NCBI RefSeq assembly: GCF_003289965.1
Contig: NZ_QMBQ01000007.1
Location: 124,001-188,000 of the forward strand
Length of the DNA: 64,000 nucleotides
DNA from: Mesorhizobium atlanticum
GTDB taxonomy: Bacteria > Pseudomonadota > Alphaproteobacteria > Rhizobiales > Rhizobiaceae
Direction of reading: 5' to 3'
Shown here: piece by piece, positions 9,007-16,827 of the stretch
Numbering within the stretch: position 1 is the first letter of the stretch
Layout of the letters: the number at the start of each line of letters is the position of its first letter
Notes under the pieces: generated by a model
The model's database searches: none
Seen by the model: the letters and a program-made list of their open reading frames with translations, nothing else
Told to the model about the DNA's origin: nothing
Made by a program: the position numbers and the translations under genes

Positions 9007-10089
9007 TCAATAGCCGGCTTTGATCTTCTCGAACTCGGCGATCATCTTGAGCTTGAGCTCCGAGGGCAGCGGCTGCTGGAACAGCGTCTTGTCGACCCAT
9101 TTTTCCACGTTGTCGTAGCCCTTTTCCTTCAGGATTGCCGGGTCGACGCCGGCCATGCCCTTGGCGTTGGCCTGGCCATAGCCCCAATCCTTGACAAGCA
9201 CCTTGGCGACTTCCGGGTCGTTGACCGCGTTGAGATAATCATAGGCCTTGTCGACGTTGCCTGGCGCGTCCTTGAACAGGACGTAGCCACAGACCCAGGT
9301 CGAGATGCCTTCGTCGGTGTCTTTCTTCGACTTGATCGGCACGCCGGCCTTGACCGACTGCACCGTCGCATCGTTCCAGGCCCAGGCGAGGTCGACCTCG
9401 CCGCCCGAGAGCAGCTGCACGATGTCGGTGGTGTCGGTCCAGTAGGAGCGTACGTTCTTGTGCACCTGGCGCAGGAAATCGGACGCCTGTTTGAACTGGT
9501 CGTCCGTCATCTTGGTCCAGTCCTTGAGCCCGATGGCGAGGCTGGCCAGCGCGTAGGCGTCATCGACATTGTCGCCGATCGAGACCCTGCCCTTGTATTT
9601 CGGATCGGCGAAGGCCTTCAGCGACTGCACGTCCTTTTCAGCGATCTTGTCGGAATTGTAGGTGAGTTGGGTATCGCCCCAGTCCCAGGGCATGAACCAG
9701 GCTTTGCCGTCGGGCGTGGTGGCGAGGTTCTTCATCGCCATGATGCCGGGATTGAGATCCTTCCAGCCGACGATCTTGGAGGTATCGAGCGGCTGCAAGA
9801 GCCCGGCCTCGCGCCACTTCACCACGCTTTGCGAGCAGGGATGGCCAAGATCGGACTTGAAGCCGGAGCGGATCTTTTCGAACGCCTCGTCCTCGTCGCC
9901 GAAGAAGGCGAAGGTCGGGGAGTCGCCGTTCTTCTCGACATATTTGCCATGGAAGCTCGGATCCTCGTAGCCGGACCAGTCGAACACGATCAGGTCCTTG
10001 TCGGCGGCAACGGCGAACGCCGCCGCCGAAGCCGCGAGCGCGCCGCCAAGCGCCAAGGTCAAAGTCAGGCGTCGGCTGAGTTTCTTCAT
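9007..10089 (-). CDS. Periplasmic substrate-binding protein, PotD/PotF type (first of a pair)
   Basis: A 360-residue paralogue of the protein at 7825-8895 with its own signal peptide (MKKLSRRLTLTLALGGALAASAAAFAVAA). Shared blocks include FDWSGYEDPSFHGKY, FFGDEDEAFEKIRSGF and GISTWVCGYVLFKDAPG. It differs at several putative pocket positions, for example YWTDTTDIVQLLSGGEVDLAWAW here against YWTDDTDLNQAFTGNEVDLVWGW in the other. The pair may therefore feed two related ligands to one permease. It lies downstream of the TetR gene behind a tandem repeat and ahead of the second binding protein. Confidence 0.86.
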   Translation of the reverse strand: MKKLSRRLTLTLALGGALAASAAAFAVAADKDLIVFDWSGYEDPSFHGKYVEKNGDSPTFAFFGDEDEAFEKIRSGFKSDLGHPCSQSVVKWREAGLLQPLDTSKIVGWKDLNPGIMAMKNLATTPDGKAWFMPWDWGDTQLTYNSDKIAEKDVQSLKAFADPKYKGRVSIGDNVDDAYALASLAIGLKDWTKMTDDQFKQASDFLRQVHKNVRSYWTDTTDIVQLLSGGEVDLAWAWNDATVQSVKAGVPIKSKKDTDEGISTWVCGYVLFKDAPGNVDKAYDYLNAVNDPEVAKVLVKDWGYGQANAKGMAGVDPAILKEKGYDNVEKWVDKTLFQQPLPSELKLKMIAEFEKIKAGY

Positions 10090-10147
10090 GCTGTTCCCAT
10101 CCTCTTTTGGTTTTGCCGGTCTTGTTCGGCCGGCTGTTGCTAACCCC

Positions 10148-10209
10148 GGCTTTTGCTAGCCCGATCCTTTGCTAGCCCCATCCTTTGCTAGCCCCATCCT
10201 TTGCTAGCC
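10148..10209. repeat. 16-bp tandem repeat between the regulator and binding-protein genes
   Basis: Nearly four units of ATCCTTTGCTAGCCCC (about 10148-10163 degenerate, 10164-10179 and 10180-10195 exact, 10196-10209 partial). The TAG stop codon of the TetR gene is the CTAG of the last unit, so the repeat has grown into the end of the coding region. Each unit contains GCTAGC, a 6-base palindrome. It lies in the leader of the binding-protein message. The unit number is likely to vary between strains. Confidence 0.75.
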
Positions 10210-10887
10210 ATAGTGTTTCGGGAAGGCGGCGGCCAAGAACGCGTTCGCCGCCTGCAACGCGGTCTCTCGCGTGGTGTCTTCCGTTCCCATCATCAGCCGC
10301 AGCCACAGGCCCTCGAGCATGGCGCTGAGCGCCAGCGCTATGACCTGGGGCTCATAGCTGTAGCCGCCGCTCTCTTTGAGCGTCGCGCAGAGATCGATGA
10401 AGACCTGCTGGTAATAGGCGTCGCGCGAGCTGCTCAGCGCCTGGTAGGTCGGCCGCGACTTGGCCTCGCCCCAGAAGGCGAGCCAGGCGGCGAGCTTGCG
10501 CTTGTTGCAGATTGAACGGTCGAAATCGGCCCAGACCAGATACTGCAGCTGCCTGGCCGGATCGTCGCCGGCCTTCTGCAAGGCGGTGCGCCAATGCGCC
10601 GAATACTCATCATACATATGCTGCAGCGTGGCGATCAGCAGCTTTTCCTTGCTCTCGAAATGGAAATTGACGATGCCGCGCGACAGGCCCGCGCCGTCTG
10701 CCACATCGGCCATCGTCGTTTCGGCATAGCCGCGCTTGGCCAGGGAATCGATCGTCGCCTCGATCAGCTGCAACCGCCGGACCTCTTTCGAGGCCTTGCG
10801 GCCGCGTTTTTCGGCATCGCCTTTTTGCGCCGTTTCGGAGAGAGCATCGCTCGCCTCGGTCTTCATGGGTGTGACGGTCTCCAGCAT
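10204..10887 (-). CDS. TetR-family transcriptional regulator, BetI-like
   Basis: A 227-residue one-component regulator. The N-terminal TetR helix-turn-helix spans about residues 36-82 (LIEATIDSLAKRGYAETTMADVADGAGLSRGIVNFHFESKEKLL). The C-terminal half carries the BetI-type signature CNKRKLAAWLAFWGEAKSRPTY. A Lys/Arg-rich leader of about 30 residues precedes the DNA-binding domain. BetI regulators respond to choline-like quaternary amines and bind TTGAA/TTCAA palindromes. Three such palindromes front the units of this island, so this is probably their repressor. The gene lies 6 bases downstream of the SAM methyltransferase and is itself under site C, which implies autoregulation. Confidence 0.82.
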   Translation of the reverse strand: MLETVTPMKTEASDALSETAQKGDAEKRGRKASKEVRRLQLIEATIDSLAKRGYAETTMADVADGAGLSRGIVNFHFESKEKLLIATLQHMYDEYSAHWRTALQKAGDDPARQLQYLVWADFDRSICNKRKLAAWLAFWGEAKSRPTYQALSSSRDAYYQQVFIDLCATLKESGGYSYEPQVIALALSAMLEGLWLRLMMGTEDTTRETALQAANAFLAAAFPKHYG

Positions 10888-10893
10888 CGCCGG

Positions 10894-11688
10894 CTATCCA
10901 ACCGGCTTCCAACCGCGCAGATGAGTGGGGCGGTGCTCGCCACTGTCAAGCACCTTCTGCATCGCCTCCCAGGTCCTGATGTTCTTGTCGACATAGGCCG
11001 CGCCGACCGCTGCCGCGGCCTGCGCGTAGAGCGGCCCCTTGAGCCGCGAAAGTTCTTCGCGCGCGACCTCGCGGTACCATGGATTGCGGTCGCGCACCGT
11101 GATGTCGGTGAAGCCGGCCCTCCGCATCGCTTCGCCATAGCGCGCCGGCGAGGCCATGGCGAAGGAGAGCCCCTCGGCCGCGATATAGGCCTTCATCTCA
11201 GGCGACGGTTCGCCGTCATGCCCGATCATCCAGTTCGACGCGGCGAAGACCCCGCCAGGCTTCAGCACGCGGAAGATTTCAACGAACAGCGCATCCTTGT
11301 CCGGCACATGCAAAAGCGCGTCCTTGGAGAAGACGACGTCGAAGGAGGCGTCGGCAAAAGGCAGCGGTCCCGGCGGCGCCTGGACGAAGCTGACGCGATC
11401 CTCGAGCCCCTGCCTTGTCGCCCCTCGCCTTGCCGTCTCGATAACCGGCTTTTCGACGTCGAAGCCGGTCGCGCGAGCCGCGCCGTGCGCTGCCACCAGA
11501 TGCAGAGTGATGCCCCCGGCGCCGCAGCCGATATCGAGGATCGTCTTGCCCCTGAGCGACAGACCTTCAACCACGCGGTCGACCTCTTCGGGACCGCCCG
11601 GCGACAGGTAGCCCTCACCCCACAGCGCTTCGAGAAAGCGGATGGCGGCATCGTCATATTCCGGCTCGGCGTCCGCCGTGTCGATCAT
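10894..11688 (-). CDS. Class I SAM-dependent methyltransferase, phosphoethanolamine N-methyltransferase-like
   Basis: A 264-residue Rossmann methyltransferase. Motif I is ILDIGCGAGG (residues 50-59), and SKDALLHVPDKDALFVEIFRVLKPGG is the region most like plant and nematode phosphoethanolamine methyltransferases. The N-terminal EALWGEGYLSPGG also recalls that group (FGxGFxSxGG). It should transfer methyl groups from SAM to an amine or carboxyl acceptor. It is the first gene of the unit that also carries the regulator, two binding proteins and the amine oxidase, and operator C lies 89 bases upstream. A methyl-adding enzyme in an apparently demethylating island is odd. It could make an inducer or recycle an intermediate. 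The acceptor is unknown. Confidence 0.75.
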   Translation of the reverse strand: MIDTADAEPEYDDAAIRFLEALWGEGYLSPGGPEEVDRVVEGLSLRGKTILDIGCGAGGITLHLVAAHGAARATGFDVEKPVIETARRGATRQGLEDRVSFVQAPPGPLPFADASFDVVFSKDALLHVPDKDALFVEIFRVLKPGGVFAASNWMIGHDGEPSPEMKAYIAAEGLSFAMASPARYGEAMRRAGFTDITVRDRNPWYREVAREELSRLKGPLYAQAAAAVGAAYVDKNIRTWEAMQKVLDSGEHRPTHLRGWKPVG

Positions 11689-11776
11689 CGGATCTTCAGC
11701 CCTAACTGCCGATGTGGATCAGTCCAGAGATACGGGCAAAGCCTAGCGCATTAACAGAAAAACGCAACACCATTTG

Positions 11777-11792
11777 TTGAACATTCATTCAA
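11777..11792. promoter_or_regulatory. BetI-type palindromic operator, site C
   Basis: TTGAACATTCATTCAA is the third site of the TTGAAYR/YRTTCAA type. It lies in the 256-base region between the divergent methyltransferase-regulator-transporter unit and the flavoprotein-GcvT operon. It is 89 bases from the methyltransferase start and 153 bases from the flavoprotein start. Confidence 0.7.
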
Positions 11793-11855
11793 TATGGCTG
11801 GACAAAATGCCGTGATCCATGCCAAATTCGAGCGATCAGGGAACAAACGCACCGA

Positions 11856-11900
11856 GCAATCCCCCGGAAAAACGTGAAGCGGTTTTCCGTCTGGAGTTGC
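11856..11900. repeat. Hairpin repeat of the GAAAA-AGCGGTTTTC family, copy 1
   Basis: Imperfect hairpin with outer arms GCAATCCCCC and CTGGAGTTGC around the core GGAAAAACGTGAAGCGGTTTTCC. The same core occurs at 35614-35657 and 18456-18506 with different outer arms. It is 45 bases upstream of the flavoprotein start, inside the probable leader. Confidence 0.6.
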
Positions 11901-11944
11901 GCAAAAACAAGAAGATAGGCCTACCGGATGGAGGGTGAGCGCGC

Positions 11945-13564
11945 ATGAAGGCATGGGACGCGATCGTCATCGGCGGCGGCCATAACGGCCTGGTCAACGC
12001 CTGCTACCTGCAGCGCGCCGGGCTCGACGTGCTGGTTCTTGAGAAGAACGACTGGGTTGGCGGCGCGGCGACCAGCCGCGAGCTGACGCCGGGCTTCCTC
12101 TACTCCAACTGTTCCTATGTCTGCTCGCTGTTCCGACCCGAGATCATGCGCGACCTGGAGCTGCCGCGCTTCGGCCTGCAGGTGATCTCCTATGAAGGCG
12201 GTGCCGTATTCACGCGCGATGGCGACTATCTCGCCAATTACCGCGACCACGATGCGCATCGCCGCGAGTTCGCCCGCTTCTCGAAGCGCGACGCCGAGGC
12301 CTATGACCGCTATTCGCGCGACGTCACCAGGCAGTGCCGCTTCATCCAGCCGCTGTTGATGCGCACCGCCCCCGACCCGACCAGTTTTAGGCCGCGCGAC
12401 CTCGGTGAGCTGCTCCATCTGGGGAAAAAATTCGCCGGCCTGTCGGCCGAGGAGATGGCGCTGACCCTGCGCTTCTGGACGATGTCGATCTCGGACTTCC
12501 TCGACGAGTATTTTGAGACCGACGTCATCAAGGCGAACTTCGCCCTCTCCGGCATCATCGGCACGGCGCTTGGGCCGATGTCGCCCGGCACGGCTTACGT
12601 GCTGCTGCACCATTATATGGGCGAGGTCGACGGCTCGGTCGGCGCCTGGGGCTATGCGCGCGGCGGCATGGGCGCCGTCACCAAGGCGCTGGCTGCCTCC
12701 TTCAAGGTCAGCGGCGGCACCATCCGCACCGGCGCCGAGGTCGACCATGTGCTGATCAGGAACGGCAAGGCCAAGGGCGTGGTGCTCGCCGGCGGCGAGG
12801 AGATCTACGGCAAGCTCATCATCTCGAATGCCGACGTCAAGCGCACCTTCCTGAAGCTGGTCGAAGAGAAGGAACTGCCCGACATCTTCCTGCGCCGTGT
12901 GCGGAATTTCAAAATTCGCGGCTCGTCCGGCAAGGTCAACATCGCGCTGGATTCACTGCCCGAATTCCCGGCTCTGCCGAAGGATTCGCCAGTCTATCGC
13001 GCCGACATGCACTTCACCGATTCCATCGAGCGCATGGAGCGCGCCTATGACGACTGGAAGGCCGGGCGCTGGTCGGCCGATCCCTTCCTCGACATGATGA
13101 TCCCAACCACGCTCGACCCGACCATGGCGCCGCCCGGCAAGCATTTCATGAGCTGCTTCGTCCAATACGCGCCGCCCAAGATCGACGGGCGCGACTGGAC
13201 CGATGTCGACCGCGACGGCTTCGCCGAAAGCGTGATTTCCCAGATCGTGCAATATTCGCCCGGCTTCCGCGACCGCATCGTCCACATGGAGGTGCGCACA
13301 CCGCGCGAGATCGAGGCCGAGGTCGGCCTCACCGAAGGCAACATCTTCCAGGGTGAGCTCACCTTCGACCAGTTGCTGTTCAACCGTCCGGTGCCGGGCT
13401 ACGCGCAATACCGCTCGCCGGTAGGCGGGCTCTATATGTGCGGCTCCTCCACGCACCCGGGCGGCGGCGTCATGGGCGCGCCGGGACGCAACGCCGCCGC
13501 CGAGATCCTGCGCGATCTCGCCAAACCAAGCCTGCATATGAGCCCGGCCCATGACGTCATCTGA
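11945..13564 (+). CDS. FAD-dependent oxidoreductase, phytoene dehydrogenase/PYROXD2-like (first)
   Basis: A 539-residue flavoprotein. The FAD-binding Rossmann motif is IVIGGGHNGLVNACYLQRAG, then VLEKNDWVGGAATSRELTPGF. The C-terminal FAD contact is the stretch LYMCGSSTHPGGGVMGAPGRNAA. The family (COG1233) includes carotenoid desaturases and the poorly characterised PYROXD2 group. No carotenoid genes are nearby, so a catabolic oxidase or dehydrogenase role is more likely. It is the first gene of a four-gene operon, overlaps the next paralogue by 14 bases, and lies downstream of operator C. Confidence 0.8.
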   Translation: MKAWDAIVIGGGHNGLVNACYLQRAGLDVLVLEKNDWVGGAATSRELTPGFLYSNCSYVCSLFRPEIMRDLELPRFGLQVISYEGGAVFTRDGDYLANYRDHDAHRREFARFSKRDAEAYDRYSRDVTRQCRFIQPLLMRTAPDPTSFRPRDLGELLHLGKKFAGLSAEEMALTLRFWTMSISDFLDEYFETDVIKANFALSGIIGTALGPMSPGTAYVLLHHYMGEVDGSVGAWGYARGGMGAVTKALAASFKVSGGTIRTGAEVDHVLIRNGKAKGVVLAGGEEIYGKLIISNADVKRTFLKLVEEKELPDIFLRRVRNFKIRGSSGKVNIALDSLPEFPALPKDSPVYRADMHFTDSIERMERAYDDWKAGRWSADPFLDMMIPTTLDPTMAPPGKHFMSCFVQYAPPKIDGRDWTDVDRDGFAESVISQIVQYSPGFRDRIVHMEVRTPREIEAEVGLTEGNIFQGELTFDQLLFNRPVPGYAQYRSPVGGLYMCGSSTHPGGGVMGAPGRNAAAEILRDLAKPSLHMSPAHDVI

Positions 13565-15125
13565 TTTGAACTGGGATGCGATCGTCATCGGCGGCGGCCA
13601 TAACGGCCTCGTCGCCGCCGCCACGCTCGCCAAGTCCGGCCGCAAGGTGCTGCTGCTCGAAGCCGGCAACGAGGTCGGCGGCGCCGCGCGCACCGAGGAA
13701 TTCGCACCCGGTTTCCGTGTTTCCTCGATCGCCCACCTGCTGAACCGCTTGCATCCCGATGTAGTGAAGACGCTGGAGCTGGAACGGCACGGGCTTACGG
13801 TCGAGCGCGGCGACTTCGTGCCCTCGGTGGTGCTGTCGAAGGACGGCCCGCTTACGCTGCACGGCGCCTATGGCGAGGTGCTGACCGGCGCGAGCTCGGC
13901 GGAGCAATCCGCCTGGAAAGAGCTGCGCGCGCAGTTGCTGCGCTATGCCGGCGTGCTGAAGCCTTTCCTGTCGCGCCGGCCGCCGGATCTCGGCAACATG
14001 TCGCTCGCCGAGATGACCGGGCTCGGCCAGACGGCGCTGGCGCTGAAGCGGCTCGGCAAGGAAGACATGCGCGATTTCCTGCGCGTGCTTCTGATGAATG
14101 TCTACGATCTGCTCGACGAGCAGCTTTCGGATGATCGGCTGAAGGGCCTGCTTGCCTTCGACGCGACGCTCGGCTCGCATCTGGGGCCACGCTCGCCGAC
14201 CTCGCTGCTCGGCCTCTATTACCGGCTTGCCGGCGAGATTGGCGGCCTCGCCGGCGCGCAAGTCCAGCCGAAAGGCGGCATGGGCGCCGTCGTCGCCGCC
14301 ATCCGCGCGGCGGCGGAAAAGGCCGGCGTTTCCATCCGCCGTGCTTCGCCGGTCGCCAGGGTGATCGTCGAGAAAGGTCGCGCCGTCGGCGTCGTCACGC
14401 AGGGCGGCGAGACGCTGCGGGCAAAGACCGTCGTTTCCGCCGTCAACCCGGCGACGACGATCCTCGATCTCGTCGGCCCGCGCGAGGTCGACACCGGCTT
14501 CGTGCGTAAGGTGAAGAACATCCGCATGAAGGGCGACGCGGCCAAGCTCCATCTGGCGCTCGACCGCCCACCGCAATTCTCAGGTGTCGATGCCGCCGGC
14601 CACAAGGGCCGCCTCGTCATTGCCCCCTCGCCCGTCCATGTCGAACGTGCCTTCAACCCGTCGAAATATGGTGAGTTCTCGCCCGAGCCGGTGATGGAGA
14701 TCACGCTGCCCAGCCTCGTCGATCCATCGGTCGCTCCTTCAGGCGCCTGCGTGCTCTCGGCGGTGGTGCAATACGCGCCCTATGCGTTGAAAGAGGGCTG
14801 GACCTCCGGCAAGCCGAAATTCCTGAGAGCAATCATGGCGCAGCTCGAAACCTATGCGCCCGGCATCGGCGCGACGGTGCGCCACGCCGAGTTGCTGACC
14901 CCGGCCGATATCGAGGCGCGCTATCGCATGCCCGGCGGCCATTGGCACCATGGCGAGCTGCAGGCCGACCAGATGCTGATGTCGCGGCCGGTCTCCGGCT
15001 GGTCGGGCTACGACACGCCGCTCGAAGGACTGTTCCTTGCCGGCTCCGGCTCGCATCCGGGCGGCGGCATCTCCGGCGCGCCCGGCCTCAACGCCGCGCG
15101 CCGCATCATCGCGATGAGGGCCTAG
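13551..15125 (+). CDS. FAD-dependent oxidoreductase, phytoene dehydrogenase/PYROXD2-like (second)
   Basis: A 524-residue paralogue of the preceding protein. It has the same start motif IVIGGGHNGLVAAATLAKSGR, the FAD block LLEAGNEVGGAARTEEFAPGF and the C-terminal LAGSGSHPGGGISGAPGLNAARR. The 14-base overlap with the upstream gene suggests co-translation and perhaps a heteromer. Two different PYROXD2-like enzymes in one operon suggest successive oxidations, or the two halves of one complex, on an amine substrate. Its reaction is not known. Confidence 0.8.
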   Translation: MTSSDLNWDAIVIGGGHNGLVAAATLAKSGRKVLLLEAGNEVGGAARTEEFAPGFRVSSIAHLLNRLHPDVVKTLELERHGLTVERGDFVPSVVLSKDGPLTLHGAYGEVLTGASSAEQSAWKELRAQLLRYAGVLKPFLSRRPPDLGNMSLAEMTGLGQTALALKRLGKEDMRDFLRVLLMNVYDLLDEQLSDDRLKGLLAFDATLGSHLGPRSPTSLLGLYYRLAGEIGGLAGAQVQPKGGMGAVVAAIRAAAEKAGVSIRRASPVARVIVEKGRAVGVVTQGGETLRAKTVVSAVNPATTILDLVGPREVDTGFVRKVKNIRMKGDAAKLHLALDRPPQFSGVDAAGHKGRLVIAPSPVHVERAFNPSKYGEFSPEPVMEITLPSLVDPSVAPSGACVLSAVVQYAPYALKEGWTSGKPKFLRAIMAQLETYAPGIGATVRHAELLTPADIEARYRMPGGHWHHGELQADQMLMSRPVSGWSGYDTPLEGLFLAGSGSHPGGGISGAPGLNAARRIIAMRA

Positions 15126-15177
15126 AGATGTTTTTGCAAATTGCTGAAGCCGCGCTCTACGGCGAAGGAACGCCGTC

Positions 15178-16416
15178 ATGAACCATCATCCCACCATCAA
15201 ACCGTCGCTCGACGCCCGCACAGCAGCGCAATCCCATTTCCGCATGCTCAGGCTCGGCACGCCGTTCCAGCCGCGCATCGACGCGCTGGGGCTGAAGCAG
15301 GATTGGTACAATTGGGCCGGCTACCGCGCGCCGCATTCGCTGTGGGACGAGGAGCTCGAATATTTCGCCATCCGCAGCCAGGCAGCGTTGTTCGACATCT
15401 CGCCGATGACCAAATACCGCATCGAGGGCCCGGACGCCGAAGCCTATCTCGATCGCGTCACGCTGCGCGACGTGACCAAGCTGAAACCCGGCCGCGTCCA
15501 TTACACCGCCTGGTGCGACGACGAGGGTTTCGTGCTCGACGACGGCACGCTGTTCCGGCTGTCGCCGGCGCGCCTCCGTCTCTGCTCGCAGGAACGGCAT
15601 CTGCCGTGGCTGCTCGACAGCGCTTTTCGGTACGATGTGACGGTCGAGGAAGAGACCGAGGCCGTCGCCGGCCTGGCGCTGCAGGGCCCGACTTCCTTCG
15701 CCATCCTGCGAGACGCGGGCTTTGCCGGTGTCGAGCGGCTGAAAATTTTCGACCTCGCCGAGTTCGCGCATGACGGTGCTACGGTGACCATCTCGCGCAC
15801 CGGCTTCACCGGCGATCTCGGTTACGAGCTGTTCGTGCCGGCCGACAAGGCGCTGAGCCTGTGGGACCGGCTGATGGCCGCAGGCGAGCTGCGCGGCATC
15901 CGAGCCATCGGCTATACGGCGCTGAACCGCGCCCGACTGGAGGCTGGGCTGATCGTCGCCAATGCCGACTTCACCACGTCGGAGCATGCCATTCGCGCCG
16001 ACCGTCTGCGCATGCCGGATGAGATCGGCCTCGGCTTCATGATCGATCCGAACAAGGGCCATTTCAACGGCCGCCGCGCCATCCTCGAAGCGCGGGCGAG
16101 AAAGAAACTGCGCCACGTGCTGGTCGGGCTGGAGATAGAAGGCAACATCCCGGCCAAGCATGCCATCGTCTACTACAAGAAGAGCCAGGAGGTCGGGCTG
16201 GTCAGCGCGGCGATGTGGTCGCCCATGGCCAAGCGCAACATCGCGCTCGCCTCGCTGCACCGGCCTTATGGCGACACGATCGTCGACGACCTCTGGGTCG
16301 AGATTTACGCCATGCGCGAGCTGCAGTACCAGAAGCTGATGAAGAAGGCGAAGGTGGTGCCGCGGCCCTTCATCAAGCTCGATCGCCGCACGGCCAACCC
16401 GCCGGCGGATTTCTGA
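15178..16416 (+). CDS. Folate-dependent aminomethyl/demethylase protein (GcvT/DmdA superfamily)
   Basis: A 412-residue member of the GcvT superfamily, whose proteins pass one-carbon units to tetrahydrofolate. GcvT-type landmarks are RSQAALFDISPMTKYRIEGPDAEAYL near residues 64-90, LALQGPTSFAILRDAG, the RTGFTGDLGYELFVP block, and ARLEAGLIVANADFT. No fused dehydrogenase domain is present, unlike dimethylglycine or sarcosine dehydrogenases, so an external flavoprotein would do the oxidation. In this operon the two PYROXD2-like enzymes are candidates. A ribosome-binding GAAGGAA lies 8 bases before the ATG. It is followed after 2 bases by a small companion gene. Confidence 0.82.
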   Translation: MNHHPTIKPSLDARTAAQSHFRMLRLGTPFQPRIDALGLKQDWYNWAGYRAPHSLWDEELEYFAIRSQAALFDISPMTKYRIEGPDAEAYLDRVTLRDVTKLKPGRVHYTAWCDDEGFVLDDGTLFRLSPARLRLCSQERHLPWLLDSAFRYDVTVEEETEAVAGLALQGPTSFAILRDAGFAGVERLKIFDLAEFAHDGATVTISRTGFTGDLGYELFVPADKALSLWDRLMAAGELRGIRAIGYTALNRARLEAGLIVANADFTTSEHAIRADRLRMPDEIGLGFMIDPNKGHFNGRRAILEARARKKLRHVLVGLEIEGNIPAKHAIVYYKKSQEVGLVSAAMWSPMAKRNIALASLHRPYGDTIVDDLWVEIYAMRELQYQKLMKKAKVVPRPFIKLDRRTANPPADF

Positions 16417-16418
16417 CG

Positions 16419-16673
16419 ATGGCAAGCGAAGCGGAAGACCTGGAGGCGGAGGCCGCCGAGCAATGGCAGCTGGTCAACACGCCGCTCGGCGAGATGTGGT
16501 CCGGCCGCACCCGCTACGCGGCGGCGATGTTCTTCTTCAAGCGCGGCGAGATGAATGCCGAGACGCTGGAAGTCTATCGTATTTGCGCCAGGCTCGACGC
16601 CGAAGATCCCCTGCCGATCATCCGCGACCGCGGCGTCGGCAAGGACTGGCTGAAGCGGATGGGCTACGGCTGA
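16419..16673 (+). CDS. Small conserved-looking protein of the GcvT operon
   Basis: 84 residues (MASEAEDLEAEAAEQW...), starting 2 bases after the GcvT-like stop codon, so it is very probably co-translated with it. The chain is acidic at the N-terminus. It then has an amphipathic segment with SGRTRYAAAMFFFKRG and a conserved-looking tail IIRDRGVGKDWLKRMGYG. There is no signal peptide, membrane segment or cysteine pair. I do not recognise a family. Position and size suggest an accessory subunit of the GcvT-like or flavoprotein enzymes. Confidence 0.7.
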   Translation: MASEAEDLEAEAAEQWQLVNTPLGEMWSGRTRYAAAMFFFKRGEMNAETLEVYRICARLDAEDPLPIIRDRGVGKDWLKRMGYG

Positions 16674-16686
16674 TGTCACCGCCAAG

Positions 16687-16826
16687 ACCCTGTCGAGATT
16701 CAGGTCAGGCCGAGTCGAAAACAGTGGCTCTCGAGAACCGGAGCGGAGCGTACTTAAAGTACGTGAGCACCGGAAGCGCAGAGAGCCGCTGTTTGCAGGC
16801 CGGCATCACCTGAATATCGATAGGGT
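16687..16826. repeat. RIME-like palindromic intergenic element, copy 1
   Basis: A 140-base element of nested inverted repeats. The outer stem is 16687-16705 with 16808-16826, the middle stem is ACAGTGGCTCTC with GAGAGCCGCTGT, and the inner stem is around GTACTTAAAGTAC. It fills the gap between two convergent genes and ends 1 base from the dipeptidase stop codon. Copy 2 at 38298-38440 shares the conserved blocks but has different, still complementary, stem sequences. It resembles the rhizobial intergenic mosaic elements known as RIME. Confidence 0.8.
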
Positions 16827-16827
16827 C

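Noticed and set aside
7990..10143. 717-residue open frame on the plus strand opposite the two binding-protein genes
   Set aside because: It is the reverse shadow of two well-recognised periplasmic binding proteins, has no family likeness and repeats itself because the two genes are paralogues.
10148..10209. CRISPR-like array
   Set aside because: The units are 16 bases with no spacers, a plain tandem repeat. No cas genes are present.
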